In this document: positions 1 to 5,737 of the stretch, piece after piece | How positions within the stretch are numbered: the first letter of the stretch is position 1 | How the letters are laid out: each line of letters starts with the position of its first letter | From: Candidatus Saccharibacteria bacterium UBA3225 | GTDB lineage: Bacteria; Patescibacteriota; Saccharimonadia; Saccharimonadales; Saccharimonadaceae | Assembly: GCA_002363515.1 (NCBI GenBank) | Contig: DEVX01000042.1 | Span: 1 to 14,952, forward strand | DNA length: 14,952 nucleotides | Reading direction: 5' to 3' | Translations under genes and position numbers: made by a program | Notes under the pieces: model-generated | The model's database searches: none | What the model was told of the DNA's origin: nothing | The model's input: only the letters and a program-made list of their open reading frames with translations

Positions 1-125
1 GCGACGGCAAGATTTGCGTCTGGCAGATTTTGCTGAATAAAGTTTAAGGCACTTTTACCCTCGCGGCCATATCCTAATATGAGGATGCTTTTTCCGGTTA
101 AATAATTTATGATGTCTTGTTTCAT
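1..125 (-). CDS. murD: UDP-N-acetylmuramoyl-L-alanine--glutamate ligase (MurD family), N-terminal fragment
   Basis: Only the first 41 codons are in the window; the gene continues past the left edge. The protein begins MKQDIINYLTGKSILILGYG and continues REGKSALNFI. This is the N-terminal Rossmann-like fold of Mur ligases, with the GYGREGxS nucleotide-binding turn typical of MurD. MurD adds glutamate to UDP-MurNAc-L-Ala in the cytoplasm during peptidoglycan precursor synthesis. The ATG (125-123) overlaps the TGA of the upstream MurL-like gene as ATGA, so translation is probably coupled. Because the neighbour looks like a MurL epimerase, I infer that this ligase is a MurD2-type enzyme adding L-Glu, not D-Glu. 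The specificity domains lie outside the window, so this cannot be checked here. Confidence 0.75.
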   Translation of the reverse strand, partial: MKQDIINYLTGKSILILGYGREGKSALNFIQQNLPDANLAV

Positions 126-1480
126 ACTCTCGCTAACATATTTACGTATTCTTGTGGAATATTATGTTGCGGGTTGTAATAATTTTCAACGTTATATAGT
201 GCTTTAGGGTTATAGAAGTGATCTTTGTAGTACTGTAACAAAAACGGCAGATGGCCATTGGTATGCTCGACCGCAAGCTTTAGTGAGTAGTTTATTTCTT
301 CGCGCGTGCCGACGCATTCAAAAGGTTTAGTAGTATCTGGATTGACTAGGCCAATAAATATTTGCAACAAGCTTCGATCATTAAAAAGATTGTCGCCAAA
401 TATCAGCCCCAATCGTTCAAGGGGAATGAATGGGTACAACATGATGAAGACATAGAGACATTTGGCACAATGGCTACACCATTTATTTTCGTGCATGCCG
501 ACATTGCAACTGCGGAAAATGCTGAGATAGCGAGGATATTTGATGAACTTTTGAACGATTGTATATTCGTTTATGCAGCGCAATAGGCTAAAGTATTCAA
601 TTTTTGGCGTAAAGTAATCGTTGCAATAGCTACGAAAATCGTTTTCGAACTCAATACTTTTTGAATATTGATGATTGATGTTTGTACCTGCAACGTTCCC
701 TTCGTTGGCGGAGGCCTCGTTTGAGAGGACGATGTATTTTTTATTGTTTAGATATGCCATAATGTATGCCGCAAACGCTAAACAAGACGAGAATGGAATA
801 TGTCCGTTAAGAAAGCCTTGTTTGTTTAGCTCGAGCATGTGTTCATCGAGGGTGAGATTGAAGTCGGCAATAGAGTCCATTGAATAGCCGGCCTGCGTGA
901 TGCAACTATGCGCGGCGAGGTTTTCTGGATAGATATTGCGATTATATTGAAGGCAAATATTGTCGACATGCATATCGCGTAGCGCTTCTAGAGTAACAAC
1001 GGAATCCTTTCCTCCGCCGACTGGGATTAGATTGCCGCTTGGTCTAAAATCTTCGAATTCATAATCAGGGCGATTAGGCGACGGCTCGTCGGCAATAATC
1101 TCCATAAAATCTTCATAGGGGATATTGAGTTTGTTGACATACATAAATTCGCCGAGGCCGTTGTAGAACAATTTTTTAAAGAATTCTTTTTGTCTTTCGT
1201 CAAGTGGGCCGGCTTTTATCTCGAATTTTGGCGAACAAGTTAGCTTGTAATAATTGATAGCATTGATGATGCCGAAGTTGAAAAACAAGTATTCTATGAA
1301 TTGTATATTAAATACGGAGTTGCGAATATCTGAAACGGAAATATCGACAGTTGGCTCAAATGTATGCTCCCCTAGTTTGTAGACAAATTTGGCATGAATA
1401 CCTTCGGCGTTGCGCTCTACGGTGTACGACTCGAAGATGAATTTAGGATATTGATTACGCAGTTGTGTGTTATCTTGCAT
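122..1480 (-). CDS. murL: MurL-type UDP-MurNAc-L-Ala-L-Glu epimerase (PP-loop ATPase)
   Basis: 452 aa, cytoplasmic, no signal peptide or membrane segment. The central region has a PP-loop of N-type ATP pyrophosphatases, PVGGGKDSVV at residues 153-162. A conserved-looking block follows around 252-278 (SNEASANEGN, then NHQYSKSIEFE), and a CSHCAKC cysteine cluster lies at 335-341. This layout and length fit MurL, which uses ATP and Mg2+ to epimerise the terminal L-Glu of UDP-MurNAc-L-Ala-L-Glu to D-Glu, giving AMP and PPi. In Xanthomonas the enzyme works with an L-Glu-adding MurD2. Here the downstream gene is MurD, overlapping by 4 nt, which strongly supports the call. The start ATG at 1480 sits 8 nt from a TATAAT box with no SD, so the mRNA is probably leaderless. 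The assignment is by recognised motifs and context, not by a search. The alternative is another PP-loop enzyme. Confidence 0.8.
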   Translation of the reverse strand: MQDNTQLRNQYPKFIFESYTVERNAEGIHAKFVYKLGEHTFEPTVDISVSDIRNSVFNIQFIEYLFFNFGIINAINYYKLTCSPKFEIKAGPLDERQKEFFKKLFYNGLGEFMYVNKLNIPYEDFMEIIADEPSPNRPDYEFEDFRPSGNLIPVGGGKDSVVTLEALRDMHVDNICLQYNRNIYPENLAAHSCITQAGYSMDSIADFNLTLDEHMLELNKQGFLNGHIPFSSCLAFAAYIMAYLNNKKYIVLSNEASANEGNVAGTNINHQYSKSIEFENDFRSYCNDYFTPKIEYFSLLRCINEYTIVQKFIKYPRYLSIFRSCNVGMHENKWCSHCAKCLYVFIMLYPFIPLERLGLIFGDNLFNDRSLLQIFIGLVNPDTTKPFECVGTREEINYSLKLAVEHTNGHLPFLLQYYKDHFYNPKALYNVENYYNPQHNIPQEYVNMLARV

Positions 1481-1488
1481 ATGATTCT

Positions 1489-1494
1489 ATTATA
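1489..1494 (-). promoter_or_regulatory. -10 box for leaderless murL-murD transcript
   Basis: TATAAT on the minus strand, with 8 nt between it and the murL ATG at 1480. A normal start about 7 nt downstream would place the 5' end at or next to the ATG. No consensus -35 was seen 16-18 nt upstream, which is inside the end of the upstream gene. Confidence 0.5.
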
Positions 1495-1509
1495 GCTTAT
1501 ATGACGGTA

Positions 1510-3159
1510 TTAAAACTGGAAGATTTGCATGCCCATCCAGCTATCGCGTACGCCTTTGCTGGACATGCAAGTGTCAAATAACTTATCGAGTGTATATTTG
1601 CCACTTTGGGAGATTGAATATCCGGAGCTATCAATGAATTGGACATTGTTTTTGCTATCGTAACCTAGTAACAAGAGCGCATGATGTGATCCAGCGAGCT
1701 TTGGGCACTGGCTATGCGCTACAAACATTGCCACTGGTTGACCATTATCAAGCGCAATTTTGGCGAGACGTTTTGACTCTTTTACGCTAGTTTCGCCAAA
1801 GTAGGCTTTAGCCTTGGCGTTGAAGTGCCTAATAGTTTCAGCGTAGCCGTCTTTTGCGCGAAGAGTTCCATTATATAGCCCTTTCTTCTTGAGGTTATTC
1901 TGAATATCGATAGTAGAGTAAAACGTCCCGCTAGTGGCATTATGTGCCGCCATAAAGGCATGTGCGCGGCAAGAGCCCTTATTAAGGCCTGGGTTATTCT
2001 GATAGCCGATGTAATATTCAATAGTCCCCTTTGGATAAGTTACCGTTGCGAGGGTTTTGCAATAGCTGCCGTTTATAGTACCACAGCGACCCTTGCTATC
2101 TTTGATATCGTGTTTGAAAGTGATTTTGGTGGCTTTGCAAAGCCCGCGTCCAGTTTCGGCGGTGCAATATTCGCCGGAGACGTTGGCGTTGTTCGAGACG
2201 GTTACTTTAGCGGTAGCGGTAATGTTGTTGGTAGTAGTGGCATATATGGTCGTAGTACCCTCTTTTATGCCAGTGATTCTGCCGTTGTCGTCGACTGAGA
2301 CTATAGCTGGATTGATGCTTACCCATTTGAGCGTTTTATCGTCGGTATTTGCTGGAGTAAAACGGGGGATAATATTTTTAGTGCCTTTCGGTGCAATGGT
2401 ATAATCGGCGCTATCGAATGTGAGTGCAGTAGCTAAGATCGGTTCTGGAACAGTGATTGTTTTACTGTCGCTTTTGTCGTCGGCGGTGACGGTTATAATG
2501 GCGGAGCCTGGCGAAACGCCAACAACGCGACCCTTATTATCGACGGTCACAACATTTTTGTCACTAGTCTTCCAAGTGAGATGGCGATTGGCGGCGTAAT
2601 CTGGGATTACCGTAGCGCGCATGGCGGCATTCTGACCGATTTTGAGAGTAGATACACCGCCGAGTACGACGGATTTTACGGGGGTATTCTCGGATTGACC
2701 TCCGCTTCCGCCATTGCCGTTATTGCTGCCACTGCTAGATTGGCCGGCAGCCGGCTGCTTACCATCGATTGAGTCGAGAATAAGGTTAGTAATTGCAAAT
2801 GCCATTAGGGTGACGACTAGTCCGATTAAGGAATACATAATGGTGCTTTTTGCGGTTCTAACCTTGTTGGGGTCGCCCATAGACGTCATGTAGGTGACAC
2901 CGCCGATAATGATAGTGACAACTGCCATAATACCTACCCAAAGGTAGATTTGATTTAAAACGTTTTTAACGCGCTCTTGGAGCGCAGCTTCTTCGTTTTT
3001 ACCCTTTTCGCCACATAACCTAGGATCGTCTATTCCGGCCAATTCGCAGGCGTCGCTCGCATAGGATGGTTGTGGTGTAAGGGTCACTAGGCTGGTAGCT
3101 AGCAGAATGAGCGCAAAAAATCCGATAATAATGCTAGATAGCGAGAGCGCTTTTCTCAT
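1510..3159 (-). CDS. Secreted/membrane T4SS-pilin-like, double BIG2, C39-like cysteine protease fusion
   Basis: 549 aa with an unusual domain order. Residues 1-35 are a Sec-type signal or anchor, with possible cleavage after PSYAS. Residues about 68-130 hold two hydrophobic helices around MTSMGDPNKV and resemble the CPR 'T4SS pilin' (VirB2/TrbC-like) domain. A Ser/Gly/Asn linker covers about 136-160. Two Ig-like BIG2 repeats cover about 161-237 and 240-322, each with the LTW/LKW...V(T/S)VDxxGR(V/I)xGxxxGxxxI pattern. The C-terminal region 390-549 looks like a papain/C39-type peptidase: candidate Cys397 (KGSCRAHAF), His492/493 (GSHHALLLLGYD) and Asp510 (FIDSSG). The likely role is an envelope or surface protein with a proteolytic or amidase head, perhaps involved in export or host-surface contact; that role is inference. 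The ATG at 3159 overlaps the preceding gene by 26 nt and has GGGAG 9 nt upstream, so coupling is likely. The catalytic assignment is from motif shape only. Confidence 0.75.
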   Translation of the reverse strand: MRKALSLSSIIIGFFALILLATSLVTLTPQPSYASDACELAGIDDPRLCGEKGKNEEAALQERVKNVLNQIYLWVGIMAVVTIIIGGVTYMTSMGDPNKVRTAKSTIMYSLIGLVVTLMAFAITNLILDSIDGKQPAAGQSSSGSNNGNGGSGGQSENTPVKSVVLGGVSTLKIGQNAAMRATVIPDYAANRHLTWKTSDKNVVTVDNKGRVVGVSPGSAIITVTADDKSDSKTITVPEPILATALTFDSADYTIAPKGTKNIIPRFTPANTDDKTLKWVSINPAIVSVDDNGRITGIKEGTTTIYATTTNNITATAKVTVSNNANVSGEYCTAETGRGLCKATKITFKHDIKDSKGRCGTINGSYCKTLATVTYPKGTIEYYIGYQNNPGLNKGSCRAHAFMAAHNATSGTFYSTIDIQNNLKKKGLYNGTLRAKDGYAETIRHFNAKAKAYFGETSVKESKRLAKIALDNGQPVAMFVAHSQCPKLAGSHHALLLLGYDSKNNVQFIDSSGYSISQSGKYTLDKLFDTCMSSKGVRDSWMGMQIFQF

Positions 3160-3745
3160 TAGCTAATGCTCCCATGCATTGATTAATATAGGCTTCTGGC
3201 TTATGGCGCATAATATCCGTCTCGCTATATTGTTGACTAAGTTCATGAAGCGCTTTCATGCCGACATTAAAGTAATCTTCTTCGCTGTGCTCTGGGTTGT
3301 TGCGCGCGCGAATGCGAGCAATAACGCGAATATTATCGCCAAGCTCGCGGTAAACATCGTGTAGACTATTCTCGTAATAGGTTTCGAGTTCTTGATAAAT
3401 TTCGCTAACACGATCAAGGTCTTCCGTATCGAATGGCGGTTGAATGTTGTTGCGACTAAGAGTTATTTGAGCGTTGTATTCCATGAGCTCTTTGATTTTG
3501 ATTGCATCGTCGGGATATCTATCAAAGGCAATGTCGCAAATTGCGATGTATTTGTTGATAGCTGTGCGTGCTAGCCAGCCGGGGTTGTGATCAATGAAGA
3601 TATTATAATCGGGGTTGTTTTGCTGCTGCTCGATAATATCTTCGATGAGGGCTGCTTTTGCAATCGAAAACAAATCATCTTCTTCGTATGAAGAGTTTTC
3701 ATATTCGGGGACGATGGTATCGATTAGGCGATCTAGGTCGTTCAT
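3134..3745 (-). CDS. Sigma-70 region-2-like helical protein
   Basis: 203 aa, soluble, acidic, predicted all-helical. Residues about 139-199 resemble sigma-70 region 2: NIRVIARIRARN, then SEEDYFNVGMKALHEL, then KPEAYINQCMGALANE. They follow the family pattern IARxxA...EDLxQEGxxGLxxAxxxF...FxTYAxxxIRxAI. A second, weaker copy seems to lie at 20-68 (YEEDDLFSIAKAALIEDI, then WLARTAINKYI). No region 4 DNA-binding helix-turn-helix is present, so it is not a complete sigma factor. It could be a degenerate sigma or anti-sigma-like regulator, or simply a helical protein. It overlaps the pilin-BIG2-protease gene by 26 nt and shares its transcript, so it may act on or with that protein. The start ATG at 3745 is supported by a TATAAT box 10 nt upstream. 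The function is not established. Confidence 0.45.
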   Translation of the reverse strand: MNDLDRLIDTIVPEYENSSYEEDDLFSIAKAALIEDIIEQQQNNPDYNIFIDHNPGWLARTAINKYIAICDIAFDRYPDDAIKIKELMEYNAQITLSRNNIQPPFDTEDLDRVSEIYQELETYYENSLHDVYRELGDNIRVIARIRARNNPEHSEEDYFNVGMKALHELSQQYSETDIMRHKPEAYINQCMGALANEKSALAI

Positions 3746-3755
3746 ACTTGTGCTT

Positions 3756-3761
3756 ATTATA
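3756..3761 (-). promoter_or_regulatory. -10 box for the sigma-like/pilin-protease operon, nearly leaderless
   Basis: TATAAT on the minus strand with 10 nt to the ATG at 3745. The predicted transcript start leaves a leader of only about 3 nt, and there is no SD. No good -35 was seen. It is divergent from the plus-strand promoter at 3804-3832. Confidence 0.5.
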
Positions 3762-3803
3762 ACATTACGGCCTTATTTCTGAGTATGTTATTCGTGGATA
3801 AGC

Positions 3804-3832
3804 TTGACTATTTTGCTATTTTATGCTATACT
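3804..3832 (+). promoter_or_regulatory. Sigma-70-type extended -10 promoter for the first membrane-protein paralogue
   Basis: TTGACT (3804-3809), a 17-nt spacer and TATACT (3827-3832) preceded by TGC, an extended -10. The predicted start is near 3839, giving a leader of about 43 nt. GGATAAGCTTGA (3796-3807) is repeated exactly at 4691-4702 in front of the second paralogue. Confidence 0.75.
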
Positions 3833-3847
3833 ATACATGATATAGTA
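3829..3847 (+). promoter_or_regulatory. Inverted repeat over the -10/+1 region (candidate operator)
   Basis: TACTATA-CATGA-TATAGTA: perfect 7-bp arms around a 5-nt centre, overlapping the -10 box and the predicted start. The position suits a repressor that blocks polymerase. The TetR-type gene at 9509 is one candidate binder, but nothing in the sequence links them. AT-rich DNA makes chance arms easier, so confidence is moderate. Confidence 0.4.
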
Positions 3848-3881
3848 ATTTGTTTACTTTTTGCTCTTTGGGAGGTGGAAA

Positions 3882-4619
3882 ATGAAAACAATAGACAGAA
3901 AGGCGTTGAGGTTGCTTGCCATCACGGTGGCATTGAGCATTCTGGGGCATTTTCGCATTCAGGGTGGCTTCTTTATTGGCGACATATGGATTGAATACGT
4001 AGCAATCGCAGCAGTCTTCATACTGACCGTCGCAACGGTTGGTCTTTTACTGTGCATGTCTACTGAGTATCGTGGGAGAGGCTGGATGGAGCTGTTATTC
4101 TGCGCAACTTGCGGCAAGATTATCGGCGAGTCGTTGGCGATGTACTACGATTGCGGTCGCCTTGCGGTATACGCATTGATGTTGCTCTATATGTCCGCAT
4201 CTTGCACGGCTCTGATCGGCTTTTGTGGCGGTAAGGTGAAGACAATGATTCCGCAGATTCTGTTTGGCGCTGGCCTATCTCTGGTTCTCGATTATATCCT
4301 TTACGGTATAATGGGGCTTAGGGTCGGCGCCAAGTGGCTCTATTTTGCACATTCGCGTCCCGCCGCGGATTATATCGTGATTGTGGTGGCGCAGTTGGTT
4401 GTGCTCGCTGCTTTATTGACCGAGAGCAAAGCCATATCTATGTCGATAATTAAGATTGGCATGTGTGGCGCTGTGGCTGTCGGCGTTGTTTCGATATTGG
4501 CATCGCTGGATGAATTTGCATTTGGGGGCACGATGAGTCTGACTTGGCGTACGGCGCGTCTGGTTGCTTTGTTGTTTTTGATACTATTAGTATTCTTACG
4601 CTCGGATAAAAACAAATAG
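3882..4619 (+). CDS. Multi-pass membrane protein, paralogue A of a tandem pair
   Basis: 245 aa with about seven or eight hydrophobic segments (roughly residues 10-27, 36-60, 70-88, 93-113, 122-143, 163-182, 190-210, 226-240), so an integral inner-membrane protein. No family is recognised. It shares with the next gene a CGKxxGE motif near residues 78-84, a central GG near 117, and a DYxLxGxxGxxxGxxxxxFAxSxP block around 140-165, so the two are paralogues. The ATG at 3882 has a strong SD (GGGAGG, 6-nt spacing). An in-frame TTG at 3861 would extend it by 7 codons but lies upstream of the SD. It has its own promoter and terminator, so it is monocistronic. The conserved Lys/Glu and Asp in or near membrane helices suggest transport or sensing, but no function can be assigned. 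Confidence 0.85.
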   Translation: MKTIDRKALRLLAITVALSILGHFRIQGGFFIGDIWIEYVAIAAVFILTVATVGLLLCMSTEYRGRGWMELLFCATCGKIIGESLAMYYDCGRLAVYALMLLYMSASCTALIGFCGGKVKTMIPQILFGAGLSLVLDYILYGIMGLRVGAKWLYFAHSRPAADYIVIVVAQLVVLAALLTESKAISMSIIKIGMCGAVAVGVVSILASLDEFAFGGTMSLTWRTARLVALLFLILLVFLRSDKNK

Positions 4620-4645
4620 ACCCCTCCTCCAAAAAATATATTGTA

Positions 4646-4673
4646 CCCCCGGCGAAGAGCTGGGGGCGTTTTT
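4646..4673 (+). terminator. Rho-independent terminator of membrane protein A
   Basis: An 8-bp stem (CCCCCGGC pairing with GCTGGGGG, one G-T wobble) closes a GAAGA pentaloop, followed by CG and TTTTT. It is almost identical to the hairpin at 5647-5676; the inner stem pair 4652/4660 is G-C here and A-T there, so pairing is conserved while bases change. Confidence 0.85.
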
Positions 4674-4698
4674 GAGCATAAGGGAATGAAGGATAAGC

Positions 4699-4727
4699 TT
4701 GATTTTATTTTAGTTTTGTGCTATAAT
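4699..4727 (+). promoter_or_regulatory. Sigma-70-type extended -10 promoter for the second paralogue
   Basis: TTGATT (4699-4704), a 17-nt spacer and TGC-TATAAT (4722-4727). The layout and flanking bases match the promoter at 3804-3832, including the upstream GGATAAGCTTGA. The predicted start is near 4734, giving a leader of about 44 nt. Confidence 0.75.
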
Positions 4728-4740
4728 ATATCAATATAGC
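4720..4740 (+). promoter_or_regulatory. Inverted repeat over the -10/+1 region of paralogue B
   Basis: GCTATA-N9-TATAGC, perfect 6-bp arms, at the same place relative to the promoter as the repeat at 3829-3847. The sequence differs somewhat from that copy. The shared position makes a common operator plausible but not shown. Confidence 0.35.
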
Positions 4741-4777
4741 GTTTTTGAAAGGCTCGATCATTAAAAGGAGGTGGATG

Positions 4778-5548
4778 ATGAATAAAATCAAAGATGCGCA
4801 GATGGTGGTCCTTTTTGTCTTTGTTGCTATGCTTACTGTGATTGGGCACTATCATGACCGCATGCCCGTGCCTAATGTATACGTTTTTGGAATGTATATA
4901 TATGGAGTAGCGGCTGTTGTTGCTCTCGTTATAGTAGCACTATTTACAATAGCTCTACTCTGGAAGCGCTTCGGATGGCCGATGGGGGAAATGGTCAACT
5001 TAGTCGTCTATGCTGCTTGCGGGAAGGCGCTTGGAGAGATTATTGCATTGTTGTCTCAACGGCCCTTTAGGCTTCCGCAGCCATACGCCGTGGCGCTGAT
5101 TGGTTTAGTTGTGCTGGTCGGTTATGTGGCAGCTAAGACATTTGGCGGCGGCAGATATGTCTCTTCATATATCGTAGTCGCAACGGCCTATTGTCTCTAT
5201 TGCGACTATGTCCTACTGGGGGTGTGGGGTATAAAACATGGTCAAGGACTGAGGTTCTTCGCCAATAGCTACCCCGAAGCGTCGGTTGTTTATAGTGCGG
5301 AGTGCGTTCTTCTATTGATGGGCATATTGCTCTTGAGTGATGACATTGCAATGATAGTACAGCTTTCTGTCATTGGCATGTTAATGTGTGTTAGCAGTGG
5401 TATTTTATTCATTGCGGCGGTGGCAACTTATTATGGGGGTAATTATATTCCTTATAATCCGCCAAAGATGTACATAACAGTGATCATTCTGGTTGTCTAT
5501 GCCTTGGCATATGCATTTGAGCTCCTTCTGGCTTTAATTCGAGAGTGA
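4778..5548 (+). CDS. Multi-pass membrane protein, paralogue B of a tandem pair
   Basis: 256 aa with about seven or eight hydrophobic segments and short loops, predicted to be in the cytoplasmic membrane. It aligns along most of its length with paralogue A: AACGKALGEIIALL here against ATCGKIIGESLAMY, and DYVLLGVWGIKHG then FANSYPEA here against DYILYGIMGLRVG then FAHSRPAA. No known family is recognised. Two adjacent ATGs are possible (4775 and 4778). AAGGAGGT at 4765-4772 leaves 5 nt to the second, which I prefer, against 2 nt to the first. An in-frame TTG at 4745 lies upstream of the SD and is unlikely. It is a separate transcription unit with its own promoter and terminator. Divergence from A is substantial, so the duplication is not recent even though the expression signals stay alike. 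Confidence 0.85.
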   Translation: MNKIKDAQMVVLFVFVAMLTVIGHYHDRMPVPNVYVFGMYIYGVAAVVALVIVALFTIALLWKRFGWPMGEMVNLVVYAACGKALGEIIALLSQRPFRLPQPYAVALIGLVVLVGYVAAKTFGGGRYVSSYIVVATAYCLYCDYVLLGVWGIKHGQGLRFFANSYPEASVVYSAECVLLLMGILLLSDDIAMIVQLSVIGMLMCVSSGILFIAAVATYYGGNYIPYNPPKMYITVIILVVYALAYAFELLLALIRE

Positions 5549-5646
5549 ATCAAGCGCGAGAATGAGGAGGTAGTCCACGAATAATAGTGGCCTGGATGAC
5601 GATTGAAAAAGATGTATGTGCAACATTTAGGCTTTCCACTCCTGCA
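5549..5646. other. Spacer between paralogue B and its terminator
   Basis: About 100 nt. It contains an SD-like GAGGAGG near 5564 not followed by a plausible start, and a three-codon ATG-AGG-AGG-TAG. A GTG/ATG-started frame of about 35 codons runs through the terminator hairpin and is probably not a gene. I see no other structure. Confidence 0.4.
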
Positions 5647-5676
5647 CGCCCCCAACGAAGAGTTGGGGGCGCTTTT
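5647..5676 (+). terminator. Rho-independent terminator of membrane protein B
   Basis: A perfect 10-bp stem CGCCCCCAAC/GTTGGGGGCG with a GAAGA pentaloop, then CTTTTA. It has the same loop and the same outer CCCCC/GGGGG stem as the terminator at 4646-4673. Confidence 0.9.
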
Positions 5677-5702
5677 ATTGCATTAGTAAAGACGTAAGCA
5701 AA

Positions 5703-5731
5703 TTGACTTTTTGGGCAAAATTTGGTATAAT
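5703..5731 (+). promoter_or_regulatory. Consensus promoter giving leaderless uvrA mRNA
   Basis: TTGACT (5703-5708), a 17-nt spacer and TATAAT (5726-5731). Transcription about 7 nt downstream of the -10 falls on the A of the ATG at 5738. No SD precedes the start. Confidence 0.8.
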
Positions 5732-5737
5732 TATGAA

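Noticed and set aside
362..887. Plus-strand open frames of 60-75 codons within the murL region
   Set aside because: They lie antisense inside a convincing minus-strand gene, with no SD or protein-like composition.
4620..4630. CCCCTCCTCC after paralogue A as an anti-SD element pairing with its own leader
   Set aside because: Only a 5-6 base match to GGAGG; any pyrimidine run would do the same.
5562..5573. Three-codon minigene ATG-AGG-AGG-TAG after paralogue B
   Set aside because: It has no SD of its own and is probably chance within a purine-rich stretch.
5711..5737. TTG start adding nine codons to UvrA
   Set aside because: It lies between the -35 and -10 boxes of the uvrA promoter, so it would not be on the transcript.
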